A DNA stretch of 64,000 nt from Allorhizobium sonneratiae (GCF_023700755.1 NZ_JAMKOJ010000004.1:124001-188000), one strand, 5' to 3'; positions 34,149-43,867 are shown, counted from the first letter of the stretch. Numbers and translations: made by a program. The notes: generated from the letters alone by a model not told the origin.

Positions 34149-35639
34149 ATGATGCGCGCCATTCTCGCCATCGATCAGGGCACGACCAATTCCAAGGCCG
34201 TTCTTGTCTCGGAACGCGGCACGATCCTGGCGCGCGGCTCTGCCGCCGTCGGCATTGCCTATCCGGAGCCGGGTTTTGTCGAACAGGACCCGAAACGGCT
34301 CTGGGCCTCGGTGCTGGAAGCGATTGCCGCCTGTCTGGCGGCCTGCCCGGAAGCAAATATTGAGGCGATTGCCCTGTCCAACCAGCGCGAATCGGTCACC
34401 ATCTGGGATGGCGAGACCGGCGAGCCGCTTGGGCCGGTGCTGAGCTGGCAATGCCGCCGCACCGCGCCGGATTGTGAACGGCTCATCGCCGCAGGACTAA
34501 CGGCGCGGGTGATGGAACTGACCGGCCTGCCGCTCGACCCGATGTTTCCCGGCGCGAAAATGCGCTGGCTGATGGAGCGCGCCCCGAAAAACCGCCCCTT
34601 GCGGCTTGGCACCATCGATGCCTGGCTGATCCATTGCCTGACCGGCGGCAGGACCCATGCCTGCGATGCCGCCAATGCGGCCCGCAGCCAGCTTTTCGAT
34701 CTGAAAAAACAGGTCTGGAGCGACGAGCTTTGCACGCTTTTCGGTGTCAACAAAGATGTCCTGCCCGATGTGCGCGACAGTTCCGGCGCCTTCGGCGTCA
34801 CGAAGGGCGTGCCGGGTCTTGCCGATGGCATTCCGGTGGCTTCCGCCATTGGCGACAGCCATGCGGCCCTCTTCAGCCACGGCGCGTTCCGCCCCGGTGA
34901 CGGCAAGGTCACGTTCGGCACCGGCTCTTCCGTCATGCGCACGCTGCCCGCCTATGTTGCGCCCGACAAGGGCATCACCACCACGGTCGCCTGGCGGCTA
35001 AAGGGCGAGCCGGTCTTTGCCTTCGAGGGCAATATTCTCGTTTCGGCGGCAAGCCTGCCCTGGATGGCCGGGATTCTCGGACTTGCCGATGTTGCCGAAC
35101 TCTGCGATCTCGCCGCAACGGCAGAGCCCGGTGGCCCCGGCTTCGTACCGGCTTTCGTCGGTCTTGGCGCGCCCTATTGGGATACGGCCTCGCGGGCCTT
35201 GTTTTCGCAGATCAATTTTTCCACCAGCCGGGCGCAGATGGCCCGCGCCGTCACCGATTCCATCGCCTTTCAGGTGCATGATGTGGTGGCCGCCATGCGC
35301 GCGCAGGCAGACAGCGCCACGGGCCGTCTTTTCGTCGATGGCGGCCCAAGCCGCAACCGCTTCCTCATGCAATGCGTTGCCGATCTTCTCGGCCAGCCGG
35401 TCATCCAGCGCGATGCAGCAGAGGCCTCGGCGCTGGGGGCGGCCTATCTTGCCGGTCTTGCCATTGGCTTCTGGAACACGCTTGACGAGATTGCCACACT
35501 GGCTGAGGACGGTACGGCAATTGCGCCACACAATGGCGATCAGGCCGCACGATTGGCGCTCTGGCAGGATGCCGTGACCCGCGCCACCCACAGGCCGGAG
35601 GCGGTAAAGCCGCTTTCCCTTTTGCCCGAGAGCTTCTAA
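34149..35639 (+). CDS. FGGY-family carbohydrate kinase (glycerol kinase-like)
   Basis: A 496-residue FGGY kinase. The N-terminal phosphate loop AIDQGTTNSKAVLV (residues 7-20) and the GlpK-like NQRESVTIWD block (76-85) are present. The C-terminal ATPase half has FGTGSSVMRT and FVDGGPSRNRFLMQ. GGGGAGGAG precedes a tandem ATGATG, so the start may be three bases later. In this operon it probably phosphorylates a ketose or polyol for the transketolase; glycerol is unlikely. Apulose kinase (AplK) is one comparable enzyme. Confidence 0.91.
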   Translation: MMRAILAIDQGTTNSKAVLVSERGTILARGSAAVGIAYPEPGFVEQDPKRLWASVLEAIAACLAACPEANIEAIALSNQRESVTIWDGETGEPLGPVLSWQCRRTAPDCERLIAAGLTARVMELTGLPLDPMFPGAKMRWLMERAPKNRPLRLGTIDAWLIHCLTGGRTHACDAANAARSQLFDLKKQVWSDELCTLFGVNKDVLPDVRDSSGAFGVTKGVPGLADGIPVASAIGDSHAALFSHGAFRPGDGKVTFGTGSSVMRTLPAYVAPDKGITTTVAWRLKGEPVFAFEGNILVSAASLPWMAGILGLADVAELCDLAATAEPGGPGFVPAFVGLGAPYWDTASRALFSQINFSTSRAQMARAVTDSIAFQVHDVVAAMRAQADSATGRLFVDGGPSRNRFLMQCVADLLGQPVIQRDAAEASALGAAYLAGLAIGFWNTLDEIATLAEDGTAIAPHNGDQAARLALWQDAVTRATHRPEAVKPLSLLPESF

Positions 35640-35642
35640 ACG

Positions 35643-35656
35643 TGAATAACTATTCA
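35643..35656. promoter_or_regulatory. Candidate SorC operator, site 3
   Basis: TGAATAACTATTCA, extended to GTGAATA-AC-TATTCAC (35642-35657), is a perfect 7-bp inverted repeat with a 2-base spacer. It lies between the kinase stop and the SorC ribosome site, the place for autoregulation, and shares TGxATAAxTATxC with sites 1 and 2. Confidence 0.6.
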
Positions 35657-35672
35657 CCGATGGAGGAAGATC

Positions 35673-36632
35673 TTGGGCCGGATCAATGAACTGCGACTGA
35701 TCACCCGCGTCGCCCAGATGTATTACATCGAGCGCAAGCGCCAGGCCGATATCGCCGAACATCTGCATCTGTCGCAGGCCACCGTGTCGCGCATGCTGAA
35801 GCGGGCAGAGGCGGAAGGCATTGTCCGCACCAGCGTCATTCCGCCGGCCGGCACGTTCAGCCCTCTGGAAGACGGCCTGCGCGCCCGTTATGGCCTGCCG
35901 GAAGCCATTGTCGTCGACTGTTCGGAAGACCGCGACGGCGCAATCATGGCCCGCATCGGCGAGGCAGCCGCCCATCTTGTCGAGGCGACGCTGTCTGCCG
36001 GTGAGGTGATCGGGGTCTCAAGCTGGAGCCAGACCATTTTCAAAATGGTCGAAAACATTCATCCGCAGAAAGGCACGGTGGCGAAATATGTGGTGCAGAC
36101 GCTGGGCGGCATGGGCGATCCGTCCGTGCAGACCCATGCGACGCAATTGACCACGCGGCTGGCGCGGCTGACGGGTGCAGAGCCGAAACTTCTGCCGGTT
36201 CAGGGCCTTGCCTCCTCGCGTGAGGCAAAGCTTCTGATGCTGTCCGATCCTTTCGTGCGCGAGACCATGGAGCTGTTTTCGACCATCACGCTGGCGATTG
36301 TCGGCATCGGTGCGGTGGAGCCTTCCGAATTGCTGGCCCGCTCCGGCAATATCTTTTCCACCCGCGAACTCTCCGATCTGGCGGAAGCAGGCGCGGTGGG
36401 CGACATTTCGCTGCGGTTTTTCGACCGGACCGGCAAGACGGTGAAGACCCCGCTCGACGACCGGGTGATCGGTCTGCCGCTCGAAGATCTGTCCCGTGTC
36501 GAGCGGGTGATTGCGCTGGCCGGCGGGCAGAAGAAAACCGAAGCCATTGCCGGCGCCTTGAAAACCGGGGTCATCGACGTTCTGGTGACAGACCGGTTCA
36601 CCGCAGAACGGCTGCTGGAGGCACCGTCTTGA
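35673..36632 (+). CDS. SorC-family transcriptional regulator
   Basis: A 319-residue sugar-binding regulator of the SorC/DeoR-like class. The helix-turn-helix is near residues 20-48 (KRQADIAEHLHLSQATVSRM). The rest is the sugar-phosphate-isomerase-like effector domain, including GVSSWSQTIFKMV and LAGGQKKTEAI. It uses a TTG start with a GGAGG site 6 bases upstream. It sits in the sugar operon and is the obvious regulator; three similar palindromes in the locus are its likely sites. Confidence 0.92.
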   Translation: MGRINELRLITRVAQMYYIERKRQADIAEHLHLSQATVSRMLKRAEAEGIVRTSVIPPAGTFSPLEDGLRARYGLPEAIVVDCSEDRDGAIMARIGEAAAHLVEATLSAGEVIGVSSWSQTIFKMVENIHPQKGTVAKYVVQTLGGMGDPSVQTHATQLTTRLARLTGAEPKLLPVQGLASSREAKLLMLSDPFVRETMELFSTITLAIVGIGAVEPSELLARSGNIFSTRELSDLAEAGAVGDISLRFFDRTGKTVKTPLDDRVIGLPLEDLSRVERVIALAGGQKKTEAIAGALKTGVIDVLVTDRFTAERLLEAPS

Positions 36633-36654
36633 TCTTGTAAACCGGGAGGACAAC

Positions 36655-37440
36655 ATGAGGCGTTTTGAAGGAGAGACCGTTTTCATCAGCGGCGGCAACA
36701 AGGGCATCGGCTATGGCATTGCCCGTCGCTTTGCCGAGGAAGGCGCACAGGTGGCCATCGCCGCCCTTGAGGCCGACACACCCGCCATCGCGGAACGGCT
36801 TGCAGCCGAAACCGGGACAAAAACCGTGGGACTGCAACTCGATGTGCGCGATCAGCATGCGGTGCGTGCGGCCTATGACATGGCAGAGGCAGAGCTTGGC
36901 CCCCTCACGGTTTCGGTACAGAATGCCGGTGTCATCACCATTGCCAGAATTGAGGATCTGAGCGAGGCCGAATGGGATCTCAATCTTGAGGTCAACACCA
37001 AGGGCGCGTTTTTATGCTGCCAGGAAGCCATTCGCCGGTTCCGCGCCAAGGGTGTGAAGGGGCGGCTGATCAACACGGCCTCCGGCCAGGCCCGGCAGGG
37101 CTTTATCTACACGCCCCATTATGCCGCCTCGAAATTCGGCGTGATCGGCCTGACCCAGAGCCTTGCCAAGGAACTGGCACCGGAAGGCATCACCGTCAAT
37201 GCCATCTGCCCCGGCATCATCCATACCGACATGTGGGATTATAACGACCGCGTCTGGGGCAAGATGCTCGGTGACTATGCGCCGGGCGCACTGATGGCGG
37301 AATGGGTGGCCAATATTCCGATGCGCCGCGCCGGAACCCCGGCAGAGGTCGCCGCTCTCGTCGCCTTTCTCGCCTCCGCAGACGCCGCCTATATCACCGG
37401 CCAGACCATCAATGTCGATGGCGGCCTGATCATGTCGTAA
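36655..37440 (+). CDS. Short-chain dehydrogenase/reductase (sugar/polyol type)
   Basis: A 261-residue classical SDR. Cofactor loop ISGGNKGIGYGIARR (residues 10-24), NAG near 89, and catalytic TASGQARQG plus YAASKFG are intact. GGGAGGACAAC precedes the ATG. It is the last gene of the transketolase operon. With the SDR at 27478-28266 there are two oxidoreductases in one sugar locus, suggesting sequential or stereospecific oxidation of a polyol to a ketose. Confidence 0.9.
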   Translation: MRRFEGETVFISGGNKGIGYGIARRFAEEGAQVAIAALEADTPAIAERLAAETGTKTVGLQLDVRDQHAVRAAYDMAEAELGPLTVSVQNAGVITIARIEDLSEAEWDLNLEVNTKGAFLCCQEAIRRFRAKGVKGRLINTASGQARQGFIYTPHYAASKFGVIGLTQSLAKELAPEGITVNAICPGIIHTDMWDYNDRVWGKMLGDYAPGALMAEWVANIPMRRAGTPAEVAALVAFLASADAAYITGQTINVDGGLIMS

Positions 37441-37484
37441 GCCGATCCTGTCATGTTACGGCTTACTGCACATCTACTGCCTCA

Positions 37485-38417
37485 TCATCCCGTATCCGTC
37501 TGTTTTTGCCCGTTTTCATGCATTCGGCGACGAAAATCCACCGGCTTTTCGTGAAAGCGCCGGTGGAAGGCCTCATAAAAGGCCGAGAGGGAATTGAAGC
37601 CCGATTCATAAGCAATCTGGGTGATCGGCAGGTCCGTGGCGATCAAAAGCGATTGTGCCGTATCCAGCCGATGGCGGATGATCGCCTGATTGACCGTCAT
37701 GCCGACCGTGCGCTTGAACAGGCTCATGGCATAATTGGGGTTCAGCCCCGCCGCCTTGCCGACATCTTCGGTGGAAATCGGCTCCAGCGCATGTTCGCCG
37801 ATGAAGCGCAGCATGTTTTCCACATGCGCGGCGCGTCCGGCATCGGCCTGGCCCAGGCTGGCCAGCGCCGAGCCCTGTTCGCGCAGGTCGCGCCAACCGT
37901 CACGGTCGATGCGCAGCACCCGCGCCATCAACTCGTCGCGGACGATCTCGGCCAGTGCCTCATCGCCCTGCAGCAATTCATCATGCCAGCGGATGAAGAA
38001 ATCGCGATCATAGGGATAGATTTCTTGCGCCTCGATCACTGCGCCGCGAAACACCGCATCGCGAAACCGGCTGAGCGTGGCGCGTGCCAGAAAAACCGAC
38101 ATCGGTACATAAAGGCAGACAAACAGCGTGCCCTTGGGCCGGGCAATGACCTGATGCGGGATCATGCCCCAGAACAGGCAGAGCCTGCCCTCGCGCACCG
38201 TCAGTTCCCGGCCATCGAACCAGTAGGTCATTTCGCCTTCAAGCACGAAATTCAGCTCGATCTGGCTGTGCATATGCGGCCCGGCCATGACCTGCACTTC
38301 TTTCAATGCGCCGGCACAGAAACGATGGTCGCCAAAAACAACCAGAGGATGCGCCGGATTGAGCCGCAGATGCACCGCATCCGCTTCTTCCTGAAAATGT
38401 GAGGGGGAAGGAACCAT
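37485..38417 (-). CDS. AraC-family transcriptional regulator with cupin domain
   Basis: A 310-residue regulator. The N-terminal cupin (about residues 30-130) includes AGPHMHSQIELNFVLEGEMT and FWGMIPHQVIA, and the C-terminal double helix-turn-helix (about 200-300) has VGKAAGLNPNYAMSLFKRTV and ITQIAYESGFNSLSAFYEAF. It diverges from the galactoside operon, matching AraC/MelR/RafR-type control of alpha-galactoside genes. AAGG precedes the ATG. No clear operator repeat was seen in the 159-bp divergent gap. Confidence 0.93.
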   Translation of the reverse strand: MVPSPSHFQEEADAVHLRLNPAHPLVVFGDHRFCAGALKEVQVMAGPHMHSQIELNFVLEGEMTYWFDGRELTVREGRLCLFWGMIPHQVIARPKGTLFVCLYVPMSVFLARATLSRFRDAVFRGAVIEAQEIYPYDRDFFIRWHDELLQGDEALAEIVRDELMARVLRIDRDGWRDLREQGSALASLGQADAGRAAHVENMLRFIGEHALEPISTEDVGKAAGLNPNYAMSLFKRTVGMTVNQAIIRHRLDTAQSLLIATDLPITQIAYESGFNSLSAFYEAFHRRFHEKPVDFRRRMHENGQKQTDTG

Positions 38418-38576
38418 GTGACCTTAGGATTCCGGAAAGATTCATCAAAATACTGGTAGAGAATTACGGATAAGATGGAAATGATCAAGAGGCTTTCGAC
38501 ATGGCGCACGGGTAGAGGCGCGTTCTGGCGAAACACGCCGCCCGAAATGGCGGACCTTGTTTAGAGGGAGGAACCC

Positions 38577-39809
38577 ATGACTTTTAAGAAGAGCCTTTAC
38601 GGGCTTGCGCTGACGGCTGCGCTGTCTGCAACCGGCGCTCATGCCGGGCAGATTGTCTTCAATTCCGATCAATCCGACCCCGTGCCGAAAAAAGCCGTTC
38701 AGACCCTGATCGACGATTTCGAAAAAATCCATCCCGACATCACCGTCAAGTGGAACAATTTCGACCATGAAGGTTACAAGTCGGCGATCCGCAACTTTCT
38801 CACCGCCGATCCGCCGGATGTGTTCACCTGGTATTCCGGCAACCGCATGGCTCCCTTCGTCAAATCCGGTCTGGTTGCCGACGTCTCGGATCTGTGGAAG
38901 CAAAACGGCTGGGACGCGCAGATGAAGTCGGCGCTGCCGTCAATGACCATCGATGGCAAGCAATGGGGTGTTCCCTACACCTATTACCAGTGGGGCATTT
39001 ATTACCGTAAGGATATTTTCGCCAAAGAAGGCATCACGCCGCCCAAGACCTGGGACGAGCTTCTGGCGGCCTGCGCCAAGCTGAAGAAGGACGGCATCAC
39101 CCCCTTCACCATCGGCACCAAGGCGCTCTGGCCGACGGCTGGCTGGTTCGATTATCTCGACCTGCGCGTCAACGGCTATGATTTCCATATGCAGCTGACC
39201 AATGGCAAGATTCCCTATACCGATCCGCGCGTCAAAGCCGTGTTTGCCAAATGGGACGAGCTGATCAAGCCGGGCTATTTCATCGACAATCATGCCGCGC
39301 TCGACTGGCAGGATGCCGTGCCGCTGATGGTGCAGGGCAAGGCCGCCATGTATCTGATGGGCAATTTCGCCGTGGCGACGATGAAGCTCGGCGGGTTGAA
39401 GGAAGACCAGATCGGCTTCCTGCAATTCCCGACCATCAATCCCTCCATCCCCGACGCCGAAGAAGCGCCGACCGACACCTTCAACATCTCCGCCCATGCG
39501 AAGAACATGAAGGACGCCAAGGTCTTCCTCGCTTATATCGCAGAGCCTGAGGTTCAGGCCAAGATGACAGCGACCATGGGCCAGCTGCCGGTCAACAACA
39601 AGGCGCCGGAACCGAGCGATCCCTTCCTGAAGCAGGGCTTCAACATGCTGTCCAAGGCTTCCGCCCTCTCGCAGTTCTATGACCGCGACGCACCGGCTGA
39701 AATGGCCAAGGCCGGCATGGAAGGCTTCCAGGAATTCATGGTCAAGCCGGACAAGCTCGACCAGATCCTCAAGCGGCTCGACAAGGTGCGCGAGCGCGCC
39801 TATCGCTAG
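38577..39809 (+). CDS. Galactoside ABC importer binding protein (SBP_bac_1, LacE-like)
   Basis: A 410-residue binding protein. A Sec signal (LYGLALTAALSATGAHAG) is followed by VFNSDQSDPVPKKAVQTLID, the start of the type-1 sugar-binding fold. GGAGGAACCC precedes the ATG. It heads an operon of two MalFG-type permeases, GH36, ATPase and GH42, an order close to the Agrobacterium lacEFGZK operon with an alpha-galactosidase added. Its TAG stop is the first trinucleotide of a mosaic repeat. Confidence 0.92.
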   Translation: MTFKKSLYGLALTAALSATGAHAGQIVFNSDQSDPVPKKAVQTLIDDFEKIHPDITVKWNNFDHEGYKSAIRNFLTADPPDVFTWYSGNRMAPFVKSGLVADVSDLWKQNGWDAQMKSALPSMTIDGKQWGVPYTYYQWGIYYRKDIFAKEGITPPKTWDELLAACAKLKKDGITPFTIGTKALWPTAGWFDYLDLRVNGYDFHMQLTNGKIPYTDPRVKAVFAKWDELIKPGYFIDNHAALDWQDAVPLMVQGKAAMYLMGNFAVATMKLGGLKEDQIGFLQFPTINPSIPDAEEAPTDTFNISAHAKNMKDAKVFLAYIAEPEVQAKMTATMGQLPVNNKAPEPSDPFLKQGFNMLSKASALSQFYDRDAPAEMAKAGMEGFQEFMVKPDKLDQILKRLDKVRERAYR

Positions 39810-39875
39810 AGCTTTGTTGTTCCGCCTGTCCGGACGGAAAACCGCAACGCGCTTTTCTCCGGACAGTGCTCTCTA
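39807..39875 (+). repeat. Shortened TAGAGCA-type mosaic element
   Basis: TAGAGCTTTGTTGTTCCG and GGACGGAAAACCGCAACG, ending CTTTTCTCCGGACAGTGCTCT, match the ends and right half of the best copy while most of the hairpin half is deleted. The first three bases are the binding-protein gene's stop. It is inside the galactoside operon, between binding protein and permease. Confidence 0.7.
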
Positions 39876-39946
39876 ACCTCCCAAGGGCCGGGTGTCGCGT
39901 CTTGTGGCATCCGGCCACCCTTCCCCCTCGATAACAAGGTGCCGCC

Positions 39947-40867
39947 GTGAGTAACAGCGCCCCTCTGCCATCACGATCCGCGCAAGGCTATTTCAGGCGC
40001 AACCAACAGAAGCTTGCGCCTCTGCTGTTTCTGGCCCCCGGTCTGGTGATGTTCATCATCTATGTCATCCTGCCGATCTTCCAGTCGATCTGGATCAGCT
40101 TCTATTCCTGGGACGGGCTTGGTCCGAAAGTCTGGATCGGCCTTGGCAATTACAGGGAATTGCTGGGTGACGACGCCTTTTACACCTCGCTGAAGAACAA
40201 TGTTCTCTGGCTGGTTCTCTATCTTCTCGCCATTCCGGCGGGCCTTGCCGTGGCGCTGTTTCTCAATCAGACAGTGATCGGCATCCGGGTATATAAATCC
40301 CTGTTCTTCTTCCCCTTCGTCATCAGTCAGGTGGTTGTCGGGTTGATCTTCAGCTGGTTCTATGCGCCGAATTTCGGCCTTTTCTCGGTGCTGCTCAAGC
40401 ATCTGACCGGCTCGGACATCGCCATTCTCGCCGATGACCGCACGGTGACCTATGGCATCATTGCCGCCGGTCTCTGGCCGCAGACGGCCTATTGCATGAT
40501 CCTTTATCTGACCGGCCTCAACAACATTAATCCGGAACAGGTGGAAGCGGCCCGCATGGATGGCGCCAAGGGCTGGGCCATGCTGAAAAACATCATCCTG
40601 CCACAGCTTGCGCCTGCCACCTTCATTGCCATGGTGGTGACGGTGATCGGGGCGTTGCGCTCTTTCGACCTTGTCTCGATCATGACCTCAGGCGGTCCTT
40701 ACGGCGCAAGCGAGGTCCTGTCCTATTACATGTATGAGCAGGCGCTGTCGGAATATGGCTATCGCATGGGTTATGGCGCGGCCATCGCCGTGGTTCTCTT
40801 CCTGATCATGCTGGTGTTCATCACGCTGTTCATCGTGCGGATGCTGAAGCAGGAAAGGAACGCCTGA
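39947..40867 (+). CDS. Galactoside ABC importer permease (MalF/LacF type)
   Basis: A 306-residue permease with six membrane segments. The coupling EAA motif reads EAARMDGAKGWAMLKNIILP (near residues 202-221). GTG start. It shares one base with the next permease gene, typical of the pair. It functions with the LacE-like binding protein and the MalK-like ATPase at 43868. Confidence 0.94.
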   Translation: MSNSAPLPSRSAQGYFRRNQQKLAPLLFLAPGLVMFIIYVILPIFQSIWISFYSWDGLGPKVWIGLGNYRELLGDDAFYTSLKNNVLWLVLYLLAIPAGLAVALFLNQTVIGIRVYKSLFFFPFVISQVVVGLIFSWFYAPNFGLFSVLLKHLTGSDIAILADDRTVTYGIIAAGLWPQTAYCMILYLTGLNNINPEQVEAARMDGAKGWAMLKNIILPQLAPATFIAMVVTVIGALRSFDLVSIMTSGGPYGASEVLSYYMYEQALSEYGYRMGYGAAIAVVLFLIMLVFITLFIVRMLKQERNA

Positions 40868-41718
40868 TGTTTCCGACCCCGATTGAAAAAACCTCGCCCG
40901 CCATCCGCATCGGCTATCAGCTCATGCTGCCGGTGGCGCTCTTCCTCTGGCTCTTGCCGCTGATCGGCGTGGCGCTCACCTCGGTGCGCCCGGCCAGCGA
41001 TCTTGCCGCGGGCAATTATTTCGGCATTCCCTCCGGCTTTGCCGGGGTGACCAATTATACCGCCGTGTTCCAGAACTCGCCGATCGGTCTTTATATCCTC
41101 AACTCGTTCAAGATCACCATTCCCGCCGTGATCGGTTCGGTGGCGCTGTCCTGCCTGACCGGCTTTGCGCTGGCCACCTATAAGTTCCGCGGCAATCTGG
41201 TGCTGTTCTTCGTTTTCGTCGCCGGCAATTTCATTCCCTTCCAGATTCTGATGGTGCCGGTGCGCGATCTGACGCTGAAACTCGGGCTTTATGACACCGT
41301 CACCGGCCTCGTGCTGTTTCATGTCGCCTTCCAGACCGGCTTCTGCACGCTGTTCATGCGCAATTTCATCAAGGGCCTGCCCTTTGCCCTGATTGAATCG
41401 GCCCGTGTCGAGGGCGTCTCGGAATGGAAGATTTTCCGCCATATCGTGCTGCCGCTGATGCGCCCGGCCATTGCCGCGCTTTCCGTGCTGGTCTTCACCT
41501 TTGTCTGGAATGATTATTTCTGGGCGACCGTGCTGGTGCAGAGCCAGAACGCCATGCCCGTCACTGCCGGTCTTTATGCGCTGAACGGCCAATGGGTCGC
41601 CGCCTGGCAACTGGTGTCTGCCGGTTCCATTGTCGCAGCGCTGCCGCCGGTTGCCATGTTCTTTCTGATGCAGCGGCATTTCATTGCCGGCCTGACGCTG
41701 GGAGCCACGAAGGGATGA
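40867..41718 (+). CDS. Galactoside ABC importer permease (MalG/LacG type)
   Basis: A 283-residue permease. The EAA loop reads ESARVEGVSEWKIFRHIVLP (near residues 178-197) and six membrane segments are visible. Its stop overlaps the alpha-galactosidase start (ATGA), coupling import to hydrolysis. Confidence 0.94.
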   Translation: MFPTPIEKTSPAIRIGYQLMLPVALFLWLLPLIGVALTSVRPASDLAAGNYFGIPSGFAGVTNYTAVFQNSPIGLYILNSFKITIPAVIGSVALSCLTGFALATYKFRGNLVLFFVFVAGNFIPFQILMVPVRDLTLKLGLYDTVTGLVLFHVAFQTGFCTLFMRNFIKGLPFALIESARVEGVSEWKIFRHIVLPLMRPAIAALSVLVFTFVWNDYFWATVLVQSQNAMPVTAGLYALNGQWVAAWQLVSAGSIVAALPPVAMFFLMQRHFIAGLTLGATKG

Positions 41719-43802
41719 GCAAGATGATCACCATTGGACGTCAGGATTTTGCCCTTTGCCTCAGCCTGCCGGAGAGCGGCATGCCGGAGATTGCAAGCTT
41801 TGGCGCGCAATCGGCCATCGGCACGGATCTTGCCGGGTTTGAACGCTCAAGCCGCATCAACGGCATGGATCAGCCCGCCCCCAACGCCGTGCTGCTGCCC
41901 ACCGGCGGCATGGGCTTTTTCGGCTGGCCTGCCCTTGCCGGTCATCGGCAGGGCCGCGATTTCATCCTGCAATTTTCCGGCTGGCGCGTCACAACCGAGG
42001 GCCGGACAACCCTGCTTTCGGCAGAAGACAGCATCGCTAAAATCGGCATCACCCTCCATATAGAAGCCTTTGACAGCGGCGTCATCGCCCTGTCGAGCCG
42101 CATCGTCAATCTTGGCGAAACCGATTATGCGCTCGACCGCGCCATGGCCGCGAGCTTTCTCGCCCCCGCCGGAAATGTCGAGATCCTCACCTTTACCGGC
42201 ATGTGGGGCCGCGAGTTTCAGACCCGGCGCGAAAGCCTTGGCGACGGCATCTGGAGCCGCGAAAGCCGCCGGGGCCGCACCTCGCATGACCGTTTTCCCA
42301 TGCTGGTGGTCGAGGCCGAGACGCAAAGCTTTGCCGTCACCCTCGGCTGGAGCGGCAACCACCAGACGGTGATCGACCGGCTGGATGATGGCCGCCGCCT
42401 TGTGCATATGGGTGAATTGTTCGAGCCGGGCGAGATGATCCTTGCCCCCGGCGCGCGTTATGACAGCCCGAAAGCCTATGCCGGGCCGGACAGCGCCGCG
42501 CTGCATGCCTTTGTCCGCGAAAGCCTCCTCACCTGGCCGGGTGGGGTGATGAAGCCGCGCCCGGTTATGCTCAACACCTGGGAAGGCAATTATTTCGACC
42601 ACCGCATGGCCTCGCTCAAGGCGCAGGCCAGCGCTGCCGCCGAACTTGGCATCGAGCGCTTCGTGCTGGATGATGGCTGGTTTGGCCGCCGCGACGACGA
42701 CACCACCAGCCTTGGCGACTGGGATATCGATCCGCGCAAATATCCCGAAGGGTTGACGCCGCTTGTCGATCACGTCACCGCGCTTGGCATGGAATTCGGC
42801 ATCTGGTTCGAGCCGGAAATGGTCAATCCGGTCTCCGAGCTGTTCAAGGCACATCCCGACTGGGCCTTGCAGGTGGAGGGCCGTCCGCTGCTTCTGTCAC
42901 GCAACCAGCTGGTGCTGGACCTGACCCGGCCGGAGGTCAGCGATTATCTCTTCGCCAAGATTGACGCCGTGCTGAAAGACCATGCCGTCTCCTATATCAA
43001 ATGGGACATGAACCGCGATCTCACCCATGCCGCTGGCCGCGACGGCAGGGCCAAGACCGCCGCCCAGACCCGCGCCGTTTATGCGCTGATGGACCGTATC
43101 CGCGCCGCCCATCCTTCGGTCGAGATCGAAAGCTGTGCATCTGGCGGCGGGCGCATCGATTATGGTGTGCTGGCCCGCACCAACCGGGTCTGGACCTCCG
43201 ATTGCACCGATGCGCTGGAGCGGCTGGAAATCCAGCGCGGCGCCTCCGTCTTCGTGCCGCCGGAAATCCTCGGCAGCCATGTCTCGGCCTCGCCCAACCA
43301 TCAGACCGGCCGTCGCCACAGCCTGTCGTTTCGGGCGCTGGTGGCCATGGCCTATCACCTTGGCGTCGAGCTCAATCCGCTGGAGATCGACGAGGCCGAA
43401 CGCGCCGAGCTGAAAACCTATATCGAAAGCTATAAGCGCCTGCGTCCGCTCTTACACAGGCCGGGGGCAAACTTCCGGCTGGAGCCGCGCGACGGGCGCT
43501 ATGCCTGGGGGGCGGCAAGCGATGATCACATCGCGCTCTTTATCGCCCAGGGACCGCAAATGGTCAATGAACAGCCCGAGCCGCTGAAACTGCCCGCCGC
43601 CATCACCCAAAAAGGCGGGCGCTGGCGGATCAAGCTCATCCACCCGGACAGACCGGATTTCATCCGCACCTCGCCGATGCAGGACAGGCTCCTGAAAGGT
43701 GAGATCGGATTTCATCTCGAAGACACCAGCCGGATTGGCCTTGCCCTGCCCATGCTGCGGCCCGAAAGCGCCATTCTGCTGGAACTGACACCTGAAGACT
43801 AA
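41715..43802 (+). CDS. Alpha-galactosidase, GH36
   Basis: A 695-residue GH36 enzyme. The nucleophile Asp431 lies in YIKWDMNRDL and the acid/base Asp496 in TSDCTDALERLEIQ, both standard GH36 motifs. There is no signal peptide, so it is cytoplasmic and cleaves imported alpha-galactosides such as melibiose or raffinose. The ATG at 41715 overlaps the permease stop; an in-frame start 41 codons upstream is permease sequence in another frame. Coupling to a beta-galactosidase in the same operon is notable. Confidence 0.93.
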   Translation: MSKMITIGRQDFALCLSLPESGMPEIASFGAQSAIGTDLAGFERSSRINGMDQPAPNAVLLPTGGMGFFGWPALAGHRQGRDFILQFSGWRVTTEGRTTLLSAEDSIAKIGITLHIEAFDSGVIALSSRIVNLGETDYALDRAMAASFLAPAGNVEILTFTGMWGREFQTRRESLGDGIWSRESRRGRTSHDRFPMLVVEAETQSFAVTLGWSGNHQTVIDRLDDGRRLVHMGELFEPGEMILAPGARYDSPKAYAGPDSAALHAFVRESLLTWPGGVMKPRPVMLNTWEGNYFDHRMASLKAQASAAAELGIERFVLDDGWFGRRDDDTTSLGDWDIDPRKYPEGLTPLVDHVTALGMEFGIWFEPEMVNPVSELFKAHPDWALQVEGRPLLLSRNQLVLDLTRPEVSDYLFAKIDAVLKDHAVSYIKWDMNRDLTHAAGRDGRAKTAAQTRAVYALMDRIRAAHPSVEIESCASGGGRIDYGVLARTNRVWTSDCTDALERLEIQRGASVFVPPEILGSHVSASPNHQTGRRHSLSFRALVAMAYHLGVELNPLEIDEAERAELKTYIESYKRLRPLLHRPGANFRLEPRDGRYAWGAASDDHIALFIAQGPQMVNEQPEPLKLPAAITQKGGRWRIKLIHPDRPDFIRTSPMQDRLLKGEIGFHLEDTSRIGLALPMLRPESAILLELTPED

Positions 43803-43867
43803 CACCGGCGCTTTGAAACCGGTCCTGCTGACAGGACGGGCGTCTGGAAAACCGAAAAGGACCCATC

